Source: Paenibacillus gorillae
GTDB lineage: Bacteria; Bacillota; Bacilli; Paenibacillales; Paenibacillaceae
DNA length: 64,000 bases
NCBI RefSeq assembly: GCF_000513275.1
Contig: NZ_CBVJ010000129.1
Location: 62,001-126,000 of the forward strand
Reading direction: 5' to 3'
The position numbers and the translations under genes are program-made. Under the pieces are notes generated by a model. It saw nothing but the letters and a program-made list of their open reading frames with translations. It had not been told where the DNA came from and made no database searches. Of this stretch, positions 17,135 through 27,261 are shown piece by piece (the first letter of the stretch is position 1; every line of letters begins with the position of its first letter).

Positions 17135-17845
17135 TTAATATTTTTTCAGAATATTCATCATTCGTTCGTATTGTTCCGTATCCAGATGCTGGGCCATAAT
17201 CTGTTGAACAGCCGTCAGCTCTTGCTCCGTAAGGCCGCTCTCCATATAACCGGAGATCGTTTGCCAAGCATCCTGGGGAAGCTTGCTCATTAATAATCCG
17301 AACAATTCATCCTTGTCCGCCTCGCTCATTTGTTCCTTCACTTGATTCAAATCTTCAGTCGTAACGGCTGTCTCGGTTCCATCTACCGGTTCCTCGCCCG
17401 CTTCAACCTTCCCTTCTGTTTGGCCGGTGCCCATTCCGCCAGCTCCGCTTTCACCTGCAGCTCCGCCCTCTGCTTTGCTGCCGCCCCCGATGCCAATATC
17501 GGTTAACGGAGGAGTCTCTGACTCCGGCTCCTCCCTCCCGAATGCATCAATGGCAACCGGAGAGTCGCCTTTGCCTTTGCCGCTTCCGTCCCCGCCATCG
17601 ATTGCCTCGCTGTCTGCAGGCTGCTTCTGACCGGCAGGAGCTGCCGGCCCGGCACCCCAAAGCTTGCCCCATACGCCCGACAGCGCCATCGGCTGCACCT
17701 CTAGCGGCAAGTTATATTGCTTCAATAGCGTTTCGACATAGCTATTCACAATATAGCCCGTCGTCCAAATCGATAGAAAGCTTATGATAAGCCCGGCCGC
17801 CACTGTCTTCGCCAGCCAGCCTGTCATTTTCCACATTGCACTCAC
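17135..17845 (-). CDS. Membrane-anchored protein of unknown function, 236 aa
   Basis: I do not recognise the family. One N-terminal membrane segment (about 13-33) is followed by a long Gly/Ala/Glu/Pro-rich disordered stretch (about 60-165) and a compact helical C-terminus (about 170-236) with QDAWQTISGYMESGLTEQEL and a KKY end. The C-terminal part looks like a conserved extracytoplasmic helical domain. It has its own terminator and lies between purA and the M23 peptidase; this position suggests a cell-envelope role, which is inference only. Confidence 0.7.
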   Translation of the reverse strand: MSAMWKMTGWLAKTVAAGLIISFLSIWTTGYIVNSYVETLLKQYNLPLEVQPMALSGVWGKLWGAGPAAPAGQKQPADSEAIDGGDGSGKGKGDSPVAIDAFGREEPESETPPLTDIGIGGGSKAEGGAAGESGAGGMGTGQTEGKVEAGEEPVDGTETAVTTEDLNQVKEQMSEADKDELFGLLMSKLPQDAWQTISGYMESGLTEQELTAVQQIMAQHLDTEQYERMMNILKKY

Positions 17846-18035
17846 CCTTCCTTACCCTCTTCTATGCTCTATCAACCATTATGGTCAACAATAAGAGCAT
17901 ACATTCCCTTCACTAACGACATTATTGGAATGGATTGCATGTTTGGGATGGGAACTGCGCAGTCTAACTCTTGTGTTTCGGGGAACTGATGGATTGGACA
18001 ACGGTCTCACCTTGATCATAGCCATTACAAATCAA

Positions 18036-18064
18036 ATAGGATGGCCCCAGGGGGACCATCCTAT
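18036..18064 (-). terminator. Terminator-like hairpin after purA
   Basis: Stem ATAGGATGG / CCATCCTAT with GC-rich loop-proximal bases (18036-18064), just past the purA stop. The T tract on the minus side is short (TTTGATTTG). Confidence 0.65.
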
Positions 18065-18084
18065 CTAATGAGAGCTGTATGCTA

Positions 18085-19467
<1,383 letters not shown>

Positions 19468-19486
19468 TCAGAAAGACAGCAATATT

Positions 19487-19515
19487 AGTGTAGCAGTCTA
19501 CTGATAAGAAGTCAA
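19487..19515 (-). promoter_or_regulatory. purA promoter (sigma A)
   Basis: On the minus strand, TTGACT (19510-19515) and TACACT (19487-19492) with a 17-base spacer, leaving an untranslated leader of roughly 105 bases before the purA ATG. The PurBox pair lies immediately upstream of the -35. Confidence 0.75.
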
Positions 19516-19517
19516 AC

Positions 19518-19563
19518 AAAAAACGAACAATTGCACAGGGACCCATGCAATTGTTCGGATATA
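19518..19563 (-). promoter_or_regulatory. PurBox pair upstream of purA, also the dnaB terminator hairpin
   Basis: Read on the minus strand, ATATCCGAACAAT fits the Bacillus PurBox pattern AWWWCCGAACWWT at every position, and an inverted second box carrying ATTGTTCG fits with one mismatch. The two boxes are separated by about 16-18 bases, like PurR operators. The same dyad forms a stem (19524-19535 with 19546-19557) followed by TTTTTT, so it also looks like the terminator of dnaB. Confidence 0.7.
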
Positions 19564-19573
19564 CTCTATCAAT

Positions 19574-20938
19574 CTATGAGGCTTGTGAAGGATCTTCATG
19601 CGATCGGTCAAGGCTTACGAATTTATTGAAATTTTTCAGAAAGACCAGCTCTACCGTTCCGACCGGACCGTTACGCTGTTTAGCAATAATAATCTCGATA
19701 ATATTCTTTTTCTCGGATTCTTTATCATAATAATCGTCCCGGTATAAGAAGGAGACGATATCAGCATCTTGCTCGATCGAGCCGGATTCCCGAAGGTCAG
19801 ACATCATCGGTCGCTTGTCCTGCCGCTGCTCTACACCCCGGCTAAGCTGGGACAGAGCAATTACCGGCACTTCAAGCTCCCTGGCAATTTGCTTCAGCGT
19901 ACGGGAAATTTCCGATACTTCCTGCTGCCGGTTCTCGCCGGCTTTGCCGCGTCCTTGAATGAGCTGAAGGTAGTCGATCAGAATCATGCCGAGTCCGCGT
20001 TCCTTCTTCAAACGGCGGCATTTCGCGCGGATATCCGCGACGGTGATGCCCGGCGTGTCATCGATATAGACTTGCGCCTCGGACAAAGCGCCGATCGCCA
20101 TCGTCAACTTCTCCCAGTCATCGCCTTCAAGATAGCCGGTCCGCATCCGTCCGGCATCAACATTCGCTTCTGCGCAGATCATCCGCTGGACGAGCTGAGC
20201 CGCGGACATCTCGAGACTGAAGATCGCCACAGTCTCGCGGGCGCGGACGCCGACATTTTGCGCGATGTTGAGCGCGAACGCCGTTTTACCTACGGATGGA
20301 CGAGCGGCCACGATAATTAAGTCGCTTCGCTGGAAGCCCGAAGTCATCTTGTCCAAGTCAGTGAAGCCCGAAGGTATGCCAGTCATCCCCTGGCCTTTCG
20401 TATTATAAAGCGTCTCGACCTTCTCGAATACTTCCATCAGCACATCGCGAATAGAGATGAAGCCGCTGCTGGAGCGGCGGTTCGAGATTTCTAGAATTTT
20501 GCGTTCTGCGTCGCTGAGCAGCACGCTCACTTCATCGGTATTGGCATAGCCATCTGAGACGATATTCGTAGCTGTACGAATCAAGCGGCGAAGCATGGAC
20601 TTCTCTTCGACGATTTGAGCGTAGTAATCGACATTGGCTGCTGTCGGCACGGCATTGGCCAGCTTGGCCAAATACGACACGCCGCCGATCTCTTCAAGCA
20701 GCTGCTGATCCTGCAAATGCGCGGTCAGCGTGACAAGGTCAACCGGCTGGTTGCTCTCCGCCAGCTCGACCATCGCTTCATAGATGCGTTGATGGGGGAC
20801 GCCGTAGAAGTCTTCGCTGCGTACCCGTTCCATCGCTGTAATAAGCGCCTCGGACTGCAGCAAGATGGCACCGATAACGGCTTGCTCCGCCTCCAGATTT
20901 TGCGGCGGAACACGATCAAACATCAGCTCTGTACTCAT
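19574..20938 (-). CDS. dnaB: Replicative DNA helicase (DnaB type; DnaC in B. subtilis)
   Basis: A 454-aa hexameric replicative helicase that moves 5' to 3' on the lagging strand and interacts with primase. The N-terminal DnaB domain (about 10-110) is followed by the RecA-like core with Walker A ARPSVGKT (212-219), Walker B GMILIDYLQLI and the QLSR...R arginine finger region near 365. No intein is present. It starts with PPQNLEAEQAVIGA, a typical sequence. It is followed by the PurBox/terminator dyad and then purA. Confidence 0.97.
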   Translation of the reverse strand: MSTELMFDRVPPQNLEAEQAVIGAILLQSEALITAMERVRSEDFYGVPHQRIYEAMVELAESNQPVDLVTLTAHLQDQQLLEEIGGVSYLAKLANAVPTAANVDYYAQIVEEKSMLRRLIRTATNIVSDGYANTDEVSVLLSDAERKILEISNRRSSSGFISIRDVLMEVFEKVETLYNTKGQGMTGIPSGFTDLDKMTSGFQRSDLIIVAARPSVGKTAFALNIAQNVGVRARETVAIFSLEMSAAQLVQRMICAEANVDAGRMRTGYLEGDDWEKLTMAIGALSEAQVYIDDTPGITVADIRAKCRRLKKERGLGMILIDYLQLIQGRGKAGENRQQEVSEISRTLKQIARELEVPVIALSQLSRGVEQRQDKRPMMSDLRESGSIEQDADIVSFLYRDDYYDKESEKKNIIEIIIAKQRNGPVGTVELVFLKNFNKFVSLDRSHEDPSQAS

Positions 20939-21042
20939 GGTTCCCTCCTAAAGGTTGTCATGCAACTTATAAAGTTTACAGGATCATGCCCTGCCTGTCA
21001 TCGTGCAGGTTGTTTCCAACTCTATCGTCTAGTAAAAAAACA

Positions 21043-21108
21043 AAAGTGCAGCCTGATCGCTCAAAAAGCTCTAAAGCCCAACTTTCAGTCGCTTTCAACT
21101 GCACCTTT
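21043..21108 (-). terminator. Terminator of the yybS-gdpP-rplI operon
   Basis: A long imperfect hairpin with AGTGCAG and CTGCACCTTT arms, followed on the minus strand by TTTTGTTTTTTT. Confidence 0.7.
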
Positions 21109-21161
21109 GCTGTTAATGTTCTATTCATGCCGCTTCCATAAACGGCTTCATTGACACAAGT

Positions 21162-21608
21162 CTATTCTTCCGTGGTTTGAACGTTCAGCTTCGCTTTCAC
21201 GTCTGCATGAAGCTTCAACGGCACTTGTGTTACACCCAGCGTACGGATTGGTTCGTCCAGCTCAATCTTGCGTTTATCGACCTTAATCCCTTGCTGGTCC
21301 GCCAGAGCTTCAGCGATTTGCTTGCTTGTGATTGCGCCGAACAGACGGCCGCCTTCACCAGCTTTCGCCTTAATAACGATTGTTAACTCTTCCAGCTTCT
21401 TGCCCAGCTCCTGAGCATCGGCCTTCTCCTGCGCCTTACGTTTCGCTTCGGAGGCGTTCTGAACCTCCAGCGTCTTCAGGTTGCCGTCAGAAGCCAGCTT
21501 GGCAAGTCCTTGCGGCAGCAGAAAATTACGCACATAACCTTCCGACAGATCCTTAATATCACCCTTTTTGCCTTGACCCTTCACATCTTTCAAAAAGATT
21601 ACTTTCAT
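21162..21608 (-). CDS. rplI: 50S ribosomal protein L9 (bL9)
   Basis: Full-length L9 (148 aa). The N-terminal rRNA-binding domain begins [18 protein letters not shown] and contains [13 protein letters not shown], the family signature; a long connecting helix and the C-terminal domain follow. It starts four bases before the gdpP stop, so the two are translationally coupled, as in B. subtilis yybT-rplI. Last gene of its operon. Confidence 0.98.
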   Translation of the reverse strand: MKVIFLKDVKGQGKKGDIKDLSEGYVRNFLLPQGLAKLASDGNLKTLEVQNASEAKRKAQEKADAQELGKKLEELTIVIKAKAGEGGRLFGAITSKQIAEALADQQGIKVDKRKIELDEPIRTLGVTQVPLKLHADVKAKLNVQTTEE

Positions 21609-23566
21609 TCAAATAACCCCTCTTCCGCTTCGATTTCTTCTAATACTTGCTTTAACTTCTCGGCTACTTCCATTACTGTACCTTCCAGTTGGGAAGCAGC
21701 ATTCGTCAAATGTCCGCCGCCGCCCATTCGCTCCATCACGACCTGCACGTTCATCGCACCCAGTGAACGGGCGCTAATGCCGATCAAGCCGTCCTGTCTT
21801 TCGCCAATAACGAAAGAAGCTAAGATGTCGGTCATATTCAGCAGCGTGTCCGCCGACTGCGCGATCAGCAGCTGCGAAACCTTGCGGCCCGGCTCCGCCA
21901 CCGCAATTGCAATATGCTCATAATAGACACCCGCGTGCTTGATGATCTCGGCTTTTTTCACATACTCCTCAAGGTCTTCCTTCAGCATACGCTGAATCAT
22001 CATGGAGTCTGCGCCATTACGGCGCAGAAACGACGCGGCCTCGAACGTTCTCGCGCCGGTTCGCAGCGAGAAGCTTTTCGTATCGACGGTAATGCCTGCG
22101 AGCAGCGCCGTTGACTCGCGCACATCCAGCGTGACGCGGTCATGAATGTACTGCAGTAGCTCCGTTACCAGTTCGCAGGTGGATGAGGCATACGGCTCCA
22201 TGTAGACGAGTATCGCATTGGAGATGAATTCCTCGCCCCGCCGATGATGATCGACGACGACGATTTTACTCGTTAAGCCGAGCAGCTTCGGCTCTTTCAC
22301 CATCGAAGCTTTATGCGTGTCGACGACGACGGCCAGTGTTCCCGAATCCATCAGCCCTTGTGCTTGCTCCGGTGTGACGAAACGTTTGGCGAACTTGTCG
22401 TCCTCGCGCAGCAGCTCCATCATTTTCTGAATGGCGGGATTAATGCCCTCCAGTACGATATAGGCTTCCTTGCCGCCGATCTGGGCTGCCTTCAGTACGC
22501 CGATCGCGGCTCCGATCGCATCCATATCCGGCATCTTATGCCCCATAATGACGACGTTGCTGCTCTCGCGTATCAAATCGCGCAGCGCATGTGCCACGAC
22601 GCGGGCCCGGACACGGGTCCGTTTCTCCACAGCATTGGATTTGCCTCCGTAGAAGGACTGTCTTCCGCCAAACTTGACGGAAGCCTGGTCGCCGCCGCGG
22701 CCAAGTGCGATATCGAGACTGGACTGGGCCCATTGCCCAAGCTCTACGATACTTTCCGCTCCGGCCGCAAAGCCAATACTGAGCGTAATCGGAATCTTTT
22801 GATCGCCGGTCATTTCACGTACTTCATCCAGTACGACGAATCTGGATTGCTCCAACTGACGCAGCGTTTTCTGATCGGTGATGAGCAGGAACCGGTCGGA
22901 CGTCAGCCGCTTCAAGTAAATATGGAAGCGCTGAGCCCATTCCGTAATTTCTGTCGTCACCTTCGCTTGAAGCGAGCTCCGCTGGTGATCGTCCATGCCT
23001 TGGGTTACTTCTTCCAGACTGTCGATCATCACCACGCCAAGCGCCAGCTTCTCATCATCATACTTTTTGTTCAACTGCCAGTTGTCCGTAATATCCGTTA
23101 CATATAGAATACGTTCCTTCTGCTTGAACAGCAGCTGGTATATCCGGCCCCCGAAAGTAGCCTCTACTGCTCCCTCGCGATCCTTGGCCTGCTGCAGCGT
23201 AGGAAACAACTCGCCTAGCGGCAGCCCCACGACCGAATCCTGAAACATCATTTGCGAGATATAAGGATTATGCCATTCGACCGTCTTCTCTTCGTTATAC
23301 AGGATGATGCCAATGGGCAGCTCGGTGATGACGTCGTTGCTCGCCTTTTTCACCCGGTAGGACAACGTCCCTAAATAAGTCTTCAAATCCTTGCGAAACG
23401 CCCGTTCCGCAAGCACCGTGTAGACGCCTGCGGCAATCGTCAGCAGCAGGGCGGCCAGACCCAGTATCCACTGAAACCAGGCAAGCGCCACCGTCATCAA
23501 TACCATTAATGCGAAAGCCCAGACCTGATGCATTCCGTGCCATCGCGTGACAAGAAACTTCGGCAT
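21605..23566 (-). CDS. gdpP: Cyclic-di-AMP phosphodiesterase GdpP
   Basis: A 653-aa membrane enzyme that hydrolyses c-di-AMP to pApA. Two membrane segments (about 13-50) precede a PAS-like domain (about 80-185), a degenerate GGDEF domain (about 190-320), a DHH domain with [15 protein letters not shown] and VVDHHRR, and a C-terminal DHHA1 domain ending near [11 protein letters not shown]. All metal-binding DHH motifs are intact, so activity is expected. It is coupled to rplI and follows the yybS-like gene, the conserved Bacillales order. Confidence 0.96.
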   Translation of the reverse strand: MPKFLVTRWHGMHQVWAFALMVLMTVALAWFQWILGLAALLLTIAAGVYTVLAERAFRKDLKTYLGTLSYRVKKASNDVITELPIGIILYNEEKTVEWHNPYISQMMFQDSVVGLPLGELFPTLQQAKDREGAVEATFGGRIYQLLFKQKERILYVTDITDNWQLNKKYDDEKLALGVVMIDSLEEVTQGMDDHQRSSLQAKVTTEITEWAQRFHIYLKRLTSDRFLLITDQKTLRQLEQSRFVVLDEVREMTGDQKIPITLSIGFAAGAESIVELGQWAQSSLDIALGRGGDQASVKFGGRQSFYGGKSNAVEKRTRVRARVVAHALRDLIRESSNVVIMGHKMPDMDAIGAAIGVLKAAQIGGKEAYIVLEGINPAIQKMMELLREDDKFAKRFVTPEQAQGLMDSGTLAVVVDTHKASMVKEPKLLGLTSKIVVVDHHRRGEEFISNAILVYMEPYASSTCELVTELLQYIHDRVTLDVRESTALLAGITVDTKSFSLRTGARTFEAASFLRRNGADSMMIQRMLKEDLEEYVKKAEIIKHAGVYYEHIAIAVAEPGRKVSQLLIAQSADTLLNMTDILASFVIGERQDGLIGISARSLGAMNVQVVMERMGGGGHLTNAASQLEGTVMEVAEKLKQVLEEIEAEEGLFE

Positions 23567-23584
23567 TTCCTTTTCGCTCCCGTG

Positions 23585-24520
23585 CTATGTTTTCTTAAAC
23601 GACTTGCGGATTGGGAAAGCGGCGTCCAGCACGCCAATGATGCTCAGCGGCGGGAACAGCAGTACCGGTATCGCAATCAGTACGGGAACCACTTTATGCC
23701 AACCCCGTTCATGGGCAATGAAGAAGAAAAATCCGACAGCCTGAATCGCAAACGCAAGCCGCAGCAGCGGCATCAGGTTAATTAAAGCGATGGGTAGAAA
23801 CGAGCTGCTCTCTACGGATACAAACAGATCCAGCACGTATACGATTAAGTAAAACACGACGAGCGAACGCGGCAGCTTCCACTCTCTTGCCTCCGGTGTG
23901 CCCGGCAGCTCCATGCCGTATGTCTTGGCATTCAATATCCGGCGGGCAATAAAATGTGTGATAACCGAATACATGAACGCAATCATCATGAAAGCGACTG
24001 GAATCGAGTTGATCATCATGCGAATCATGAGATCGGTGTAATCATCCGTCCATACCGCCGGCAGCAAATTGTTGCTGCGGAGATCTGACACCATATCTCG
24101 CACCACGGTACGCATTTGGTCAAATACCGACAAGTCCAGCACGTACTCGAATACGATCAGTTCAAGCAGCAATAAAGCCAGTACCGCCACAAAGGTCATT
24201 TTAAGCACCTTAGAGGCCGGTTCCTTCCGCTTATACAGCTGTCCCATCACAACAGACGGGATTAAGAAGAACAACGCTACGATCAAAATTCCCGGCCCCA
24301 ATACAATGGCCGCTATAACCCACACCGGGACCAGATGCAGCAAGAAGGATCTCGCCGACAGCGTGCTGAACAACACGACATAAGGCACCATCAACAGCAG
24401 AACAGACAATAAATTAAGACCAGGCACTGCCAGGAACAAAATAAGGAGCAATGCCGCTCCGCTCCATAAAACCGATTTCAATCCGGGTTTCAAACCTTTC
24501 ACCTCTGCACGCGTAATCAT
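23585..24520 (-). CDS. YybS-like DUF2232 membrane protein
   Basis: A polytopic membrane protein of about 312 aa with seven or eight predicted hydrophobic segments, matching the DUF2232/YybS family that always precedes gdpP in Bacillales. Function is unknown; the position suggests envelope or c-di-AMP-linked physiology. The start is uncertain: the ATGs at 24529 and 24520 lack good ribosome sites, and a TTG a few codons later follows GAGGTGAAAGG and may be the true one. The frame extends to 24622 but that part is unlikely to be coding. Confidence 0.82.
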   Translation of the reverse strand: MITRAEVKGLKPGLKSVLWSGAALLLILFLAVPGLNLLSVLLLMVPYVVLFSTLSARSFLLHLVPVWVIAAIVLGPGILIVALFFLIPSVVMGQLYKRKEPASKVLKMTFVAVLALLLLELIVFEYVLDLSVFDQMRTVVRDMVSDLRSNNLLPAVWTDDYTDLMIRMMINSIPVAFMMIAFMYSVITHFIARRILNAKTYGMELPGTPEAREWKLPRSLVVFYLIVYVLDLFVSVESSSFLPIALINLMPLLRLAFAIQAVGFFFFIAHERGWHKVVPVLIAIPVLLFPPLSIIGVLDAAFPIRKSFKKT

Positions 24521-24727
24521 CAGCAACATTAATTTACAATCAAGCCTATAAGCTTTGCACATTCCATTATAACACAAAAGCTCCGCCCCGCATCCCCATC
24601 CGCAAACGGTTCGTTCTTCCATCGCCCGATGCCTTTATTTTTACCTTTCCCTGTGAATGAGATACAGGAACGGTTGCCTGGCAGCCGGGAAGCACATTCA
24701 ATAACCCCATTATGCAAATAAAGAAGC

Positions 24728-24768
24728 GGCACTGCCGAGCTCCATTATGCCCGGCTGCGCCGCCGCTT
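24728..24768 (-). terminator. Terminator-like hairpin after the amidohydrolase
   Basis: Arms AAGCGGC and GCCGCTT with GC-rich inner pairs, followed on the minus strand by CTTTATTTG. Confidence 0.55.
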
Positions 24769-24772
24769 TCGC

Positions 24773-26710
24773 TTAACTTCCTACAATCCACTTGCCGTTA
24801 TCATTCTTCACGGTGTAGCCAAGCTGCTCCAACATCGACAGCGGTATATAATCCCGCTTCCCGACCGACAGCAGCTGCACCCGTTCCCCACTGTCTAACT
24901 CCGCCTCATAACCCCGCTCCAGAAGCAACTCGCCAACAGGTGTACTCTCTTCAACAACTGACTTGTCCGCTTCTCGGCCAGAGAACGCGCCTTTACCTGA
25001 ACGAACCGTATACGTATGCTGAACCACATCCCAATTCACGTTATAGCCATGCTCGCTTAGCAAGCCAAGGTCCGCGTAAGGCTGGCCGTAGAAGGAAATT
25101 ACCGGGTAGTGCTGTTTCGACCATTGCAATTGTCCGGCCGTACTCTTCACCCGGACGAACTGGCTGCGAATCGGTTCACCGACCCGAATCCGCTTGTTCA
25201 GCTTCCCGTCATCCATAACAAGCCTGCCGTCAATAATGACATCGCGAATCCCCCCGGACAACCGGTCTGGGTTTTCCACCGTGGAACGGTCGATGATTGT
25301 ATCGTAATCAAAAACAACGATATCTGCATCCATTCCCTTTGCCAGCCGGCCCTTCCGGTGAAGCGCTGGTGCCTGCTTCTCCAGCCGCTGTGCCGGCAGC
25401 AGGCTCATCTTCGCTATCGCATCCATGAGTGATATCGCTTGCTGCTCTCTAACATACAGTCCTACCGTTCTTGCGAACGTGCCAGAAGCCCGAGGGTGAT
25501 TGTTCAAGCCAGGCTCCAATATCGCATCACTGCCGATCATGACATACGGCGCCTTCAGCGCATCGACCACATCCTGCTCCGGTATCGCATAAGCGACGGC
25601 AAGCTTCCCTTCCGACCGGTACCGGGCAAAGGTCTGCTCCGTCAGCCGCTCCATCGTGCCTGCAATTTGCAGGTCGGTGAAGGAGATCCGGAATCTGGAT
25701 TGCCAGCCTTCATCAAAGCGCGCCGAATTGAGATACGTCCCCCAATAATCATACGGATAGACACAGGAGGTGATGTCCAGCCCTTTAGCGCGAGCCGCAT
25801 CGATCAGCGCCAGTGACTGCTTCATTGAGAAGGTGCCGCCCGTACTGTTGATATGGTCAATATGAACAGCAGCACCTGTTTTCTCGGCATAGCCGATCAA
25901 TTCTTCAATTGCGTCAATATTCGTGCCCGGCTGTTCCATATCGGAATAACGGGCATGGAAATAGACGGGTACGTTATATTCATGTGCCAGCTCCATAAGC
26001 GGAATAATCTCATCAGAGGATATGCCCGGCACGTATTCCAGGCTGAACGAAATACCCAACGCCCCTTCATTAAGCGCCCTCTCAGCCTGCAGCGCCAGCT
26101 CGCCAATCTGGTCGGGCTGCGCGCTGTCGTAACGGCCGAGCCTGAACTGATTCCGCGCCTGCGTATAGAAGAATGAGGCGCCATAGTGCAACGGCGTCTC
26201 ATTGCGCTCATAATAGTCATACCATTTCGCAGGCGTTGAAGTACCGCCATGCATGGCGATGTTAGTCGTTACGCCATCTGCAATTTTTTGCCAGACACCC
26301 AGCGGGTTAGGATCATACGAGAGATTGTCGATGAAGCCCGGCGCGACGACCATCCCTTTCGCATCAATAATACGTTTCCCCTTTAGCGGCTTAGGCGTTA
26401 CAATCGCGATCTCCACACCCTTAATACCAACATTCCAGCCCGTCTCATCAAGCTTCGTCTCCGGATTAATGACACGTCCGCCCGCGATGACGATATCATA
26501 CTCTCTTGCGAGCTCCTCCTCCGTCCATTGCTGCTGGACGACCGAAACCGGCTTGCTCACCTTATCTGCAGATGTAACGCTGCCCTTGCTCTCATTCCCG
26601 CCGCCATGGCCGTACCAGCCCGGGTACAGTGCGACGACGATAACCGCCAATAAGCCAAAGAGACGGAACCGTCCGCGGTTTCCGTCTCTTTGGCGCTTTT
26701 TATCCGACAT
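24773..26710 (-). CDS. Membrane-anchored amidohydrolase (D-aminoacylase-like), altered metal site
   Basis: A 645-aa protein with an N-terminal anchor (about 16-31), an amidohydrolase TIM-barrel domain of the N-acyl-D-amino-acid deacylase/dihydroorotase superfamily (about 65-500), and a C-terminal region with two modules (DLGLLSEHGYNVNWD; YIPLSMLEQLGYTVKND) resembling copper-amine-oxidase-like stalk repeats. The usual PGFIDxHxHxD motif reads PGFIDNLSYD here, so both first-strand His ligands are gone, while VYFHARYSD, VHIDHINS and GSDAILEPG are kept. The substrate cannot be told; activity may differ from the family. AGGAGGGG precedes the ATG. Confidence 0.8.
   Translation of the reverse strand: MSDKKRQRDGNRGRFRLFGLLAVIVVALYPGWYGHGGGNESKGSVTSADKVSKPVSVVQQQWTEEELAREYDIVIAGGRVINPETKLDETGWNVGIKGVEIAIVTPKPLKGKRIIDAKGMVVAPGFIDNLSYDPNPLGVWQKIADGVTTNIAMHGGTSTPAKWYDYYERNETPLHYGASFFYTQARNQFRLGRYDSAQPDQIGELALQAERALNEGALGISFSLEYVPGISSDEIIPLMELAHEYNVPVYFHARYSDMEQPGTNIDAIEELIGYAEKTGAAVHIDHINSTGGTFSMKQSLALIDAARAKGLDITSCVYPYDYWGTYLNSARFDEGWQSRFRISFTDLQIAGTMERLTEQTFARYRSEGKLAVAYAIPEQDVVDALKAPYVMIGSDAILEPGLNNHPRASGTFARTVGLYVREQQAISLMDAIAKMSLLPAQRLEKQAPALHRKGRLAKGMDADIVVFDYDTIIDRSTVENPDRLSGGIRDVIIDGRLVMDDGKLNKRIRVGEPIRSQFVRVKSTAGQLQWSKQHYPVISFYGQPYADLGLLSEHGYNVNWDVVQHTYTVRSGKGAFSGREADKSVVEESTPVGELLLERGYEAELDSGERVQLLSVGKRDYIPLSMLEQLGYTVKNDNGKWIVGS
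26654..26694. repeat. 15-bp perfect inverted repeat in the amidohydrolase start
   Basis: GCCAAAGAGACGGAA (26654-26668) pairs perfectly with 26680-26694 across an 11-base spacer. It covers roughly codons 6-19 of the amidohydrolase. On the plus strand it is followed by GCTTTTTATC, as in an intrinsic terminator. Confidence 0.7.
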
Positions 26711-26814
26711 GCAAGCCCCTCCTGAAGTTCAAACCGTATGGTATGGCCCTATTGTCCCCTATTGTTTGGAAAAATAGACCAGCGGTTGAATCAACATTTC
26801 GCAGCTTTGCCTAA

Positions 26815-27231
26815 CTAGGCCTCTACTGCAGCAGCACCTTGCATAATCGTCTGGCAATAATCGATAATTTCACTTCTTCTTACAATCCCGATAAACCGTT
26901 CCATATCATCCACGACCGGCACAAAGTTCTGAATCTTGGCTAGACTGATCAAGTCTTCCATATTGGAATCAATGCGCACCGAGCGGTGGTTAAGCCGCAG
27001 CGGCACCTCGGAAAGACCTACCCGATTGGCGGTCTCGAACGTAATGCCCGGCCGGTTCTTCATGAACCAGAGCAAATCGCCTTCTGTCACGGTTCCCGCA
27101 TAGCCGCCATCATGATTAATAATGGGTACGGCTGTATAGCGGTGATGCTCCATCTTCTCAAGGGTTTGTCTGAGCGTTGCTTCTTGCGTTACGGTGACTA
27201 CCTCCTGCTTGGGCAGCAGAAAAAATCGCAA
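26815..27231 (-). CDS. Two-CBS-domain protein
   Basis: A 138-aa protein made almost only of two CBS motifs: QEATLRQTLEKMEHHRYTAV with VTEGDLLWFM in the first, and MEDLISLAKIQNFVPVVDD with GIVRRSEIIDY in the second. CBS pairs bind adenine nucleotides and usually sense energy state or, in some proteins, c-di-AMP. No enzyme domain is fused to it. The start codon appears to be TTG with a weak site, so the N-terminus is uncertain by a few residues. It lies between an LCP enzyme and the amidohydrolase. Confidence 0.82.
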   Translation of the reverse strand: MRFFLLPKQEVVTVTQEATLRQTLEKMEHHRYTAVPIINHDGGYAGTVTEGDLLWFMKNRPGITFETANRVGLSEVPLRLNHRSVRIDSNMEDLISLAKIQNFVPVVDDMERFIGIVRRSEIIDYCQTIMQGAAAVEA

Positions 27232-27261
27232 TATTCATCCGTCATTCAACTCCGTCTCTCT

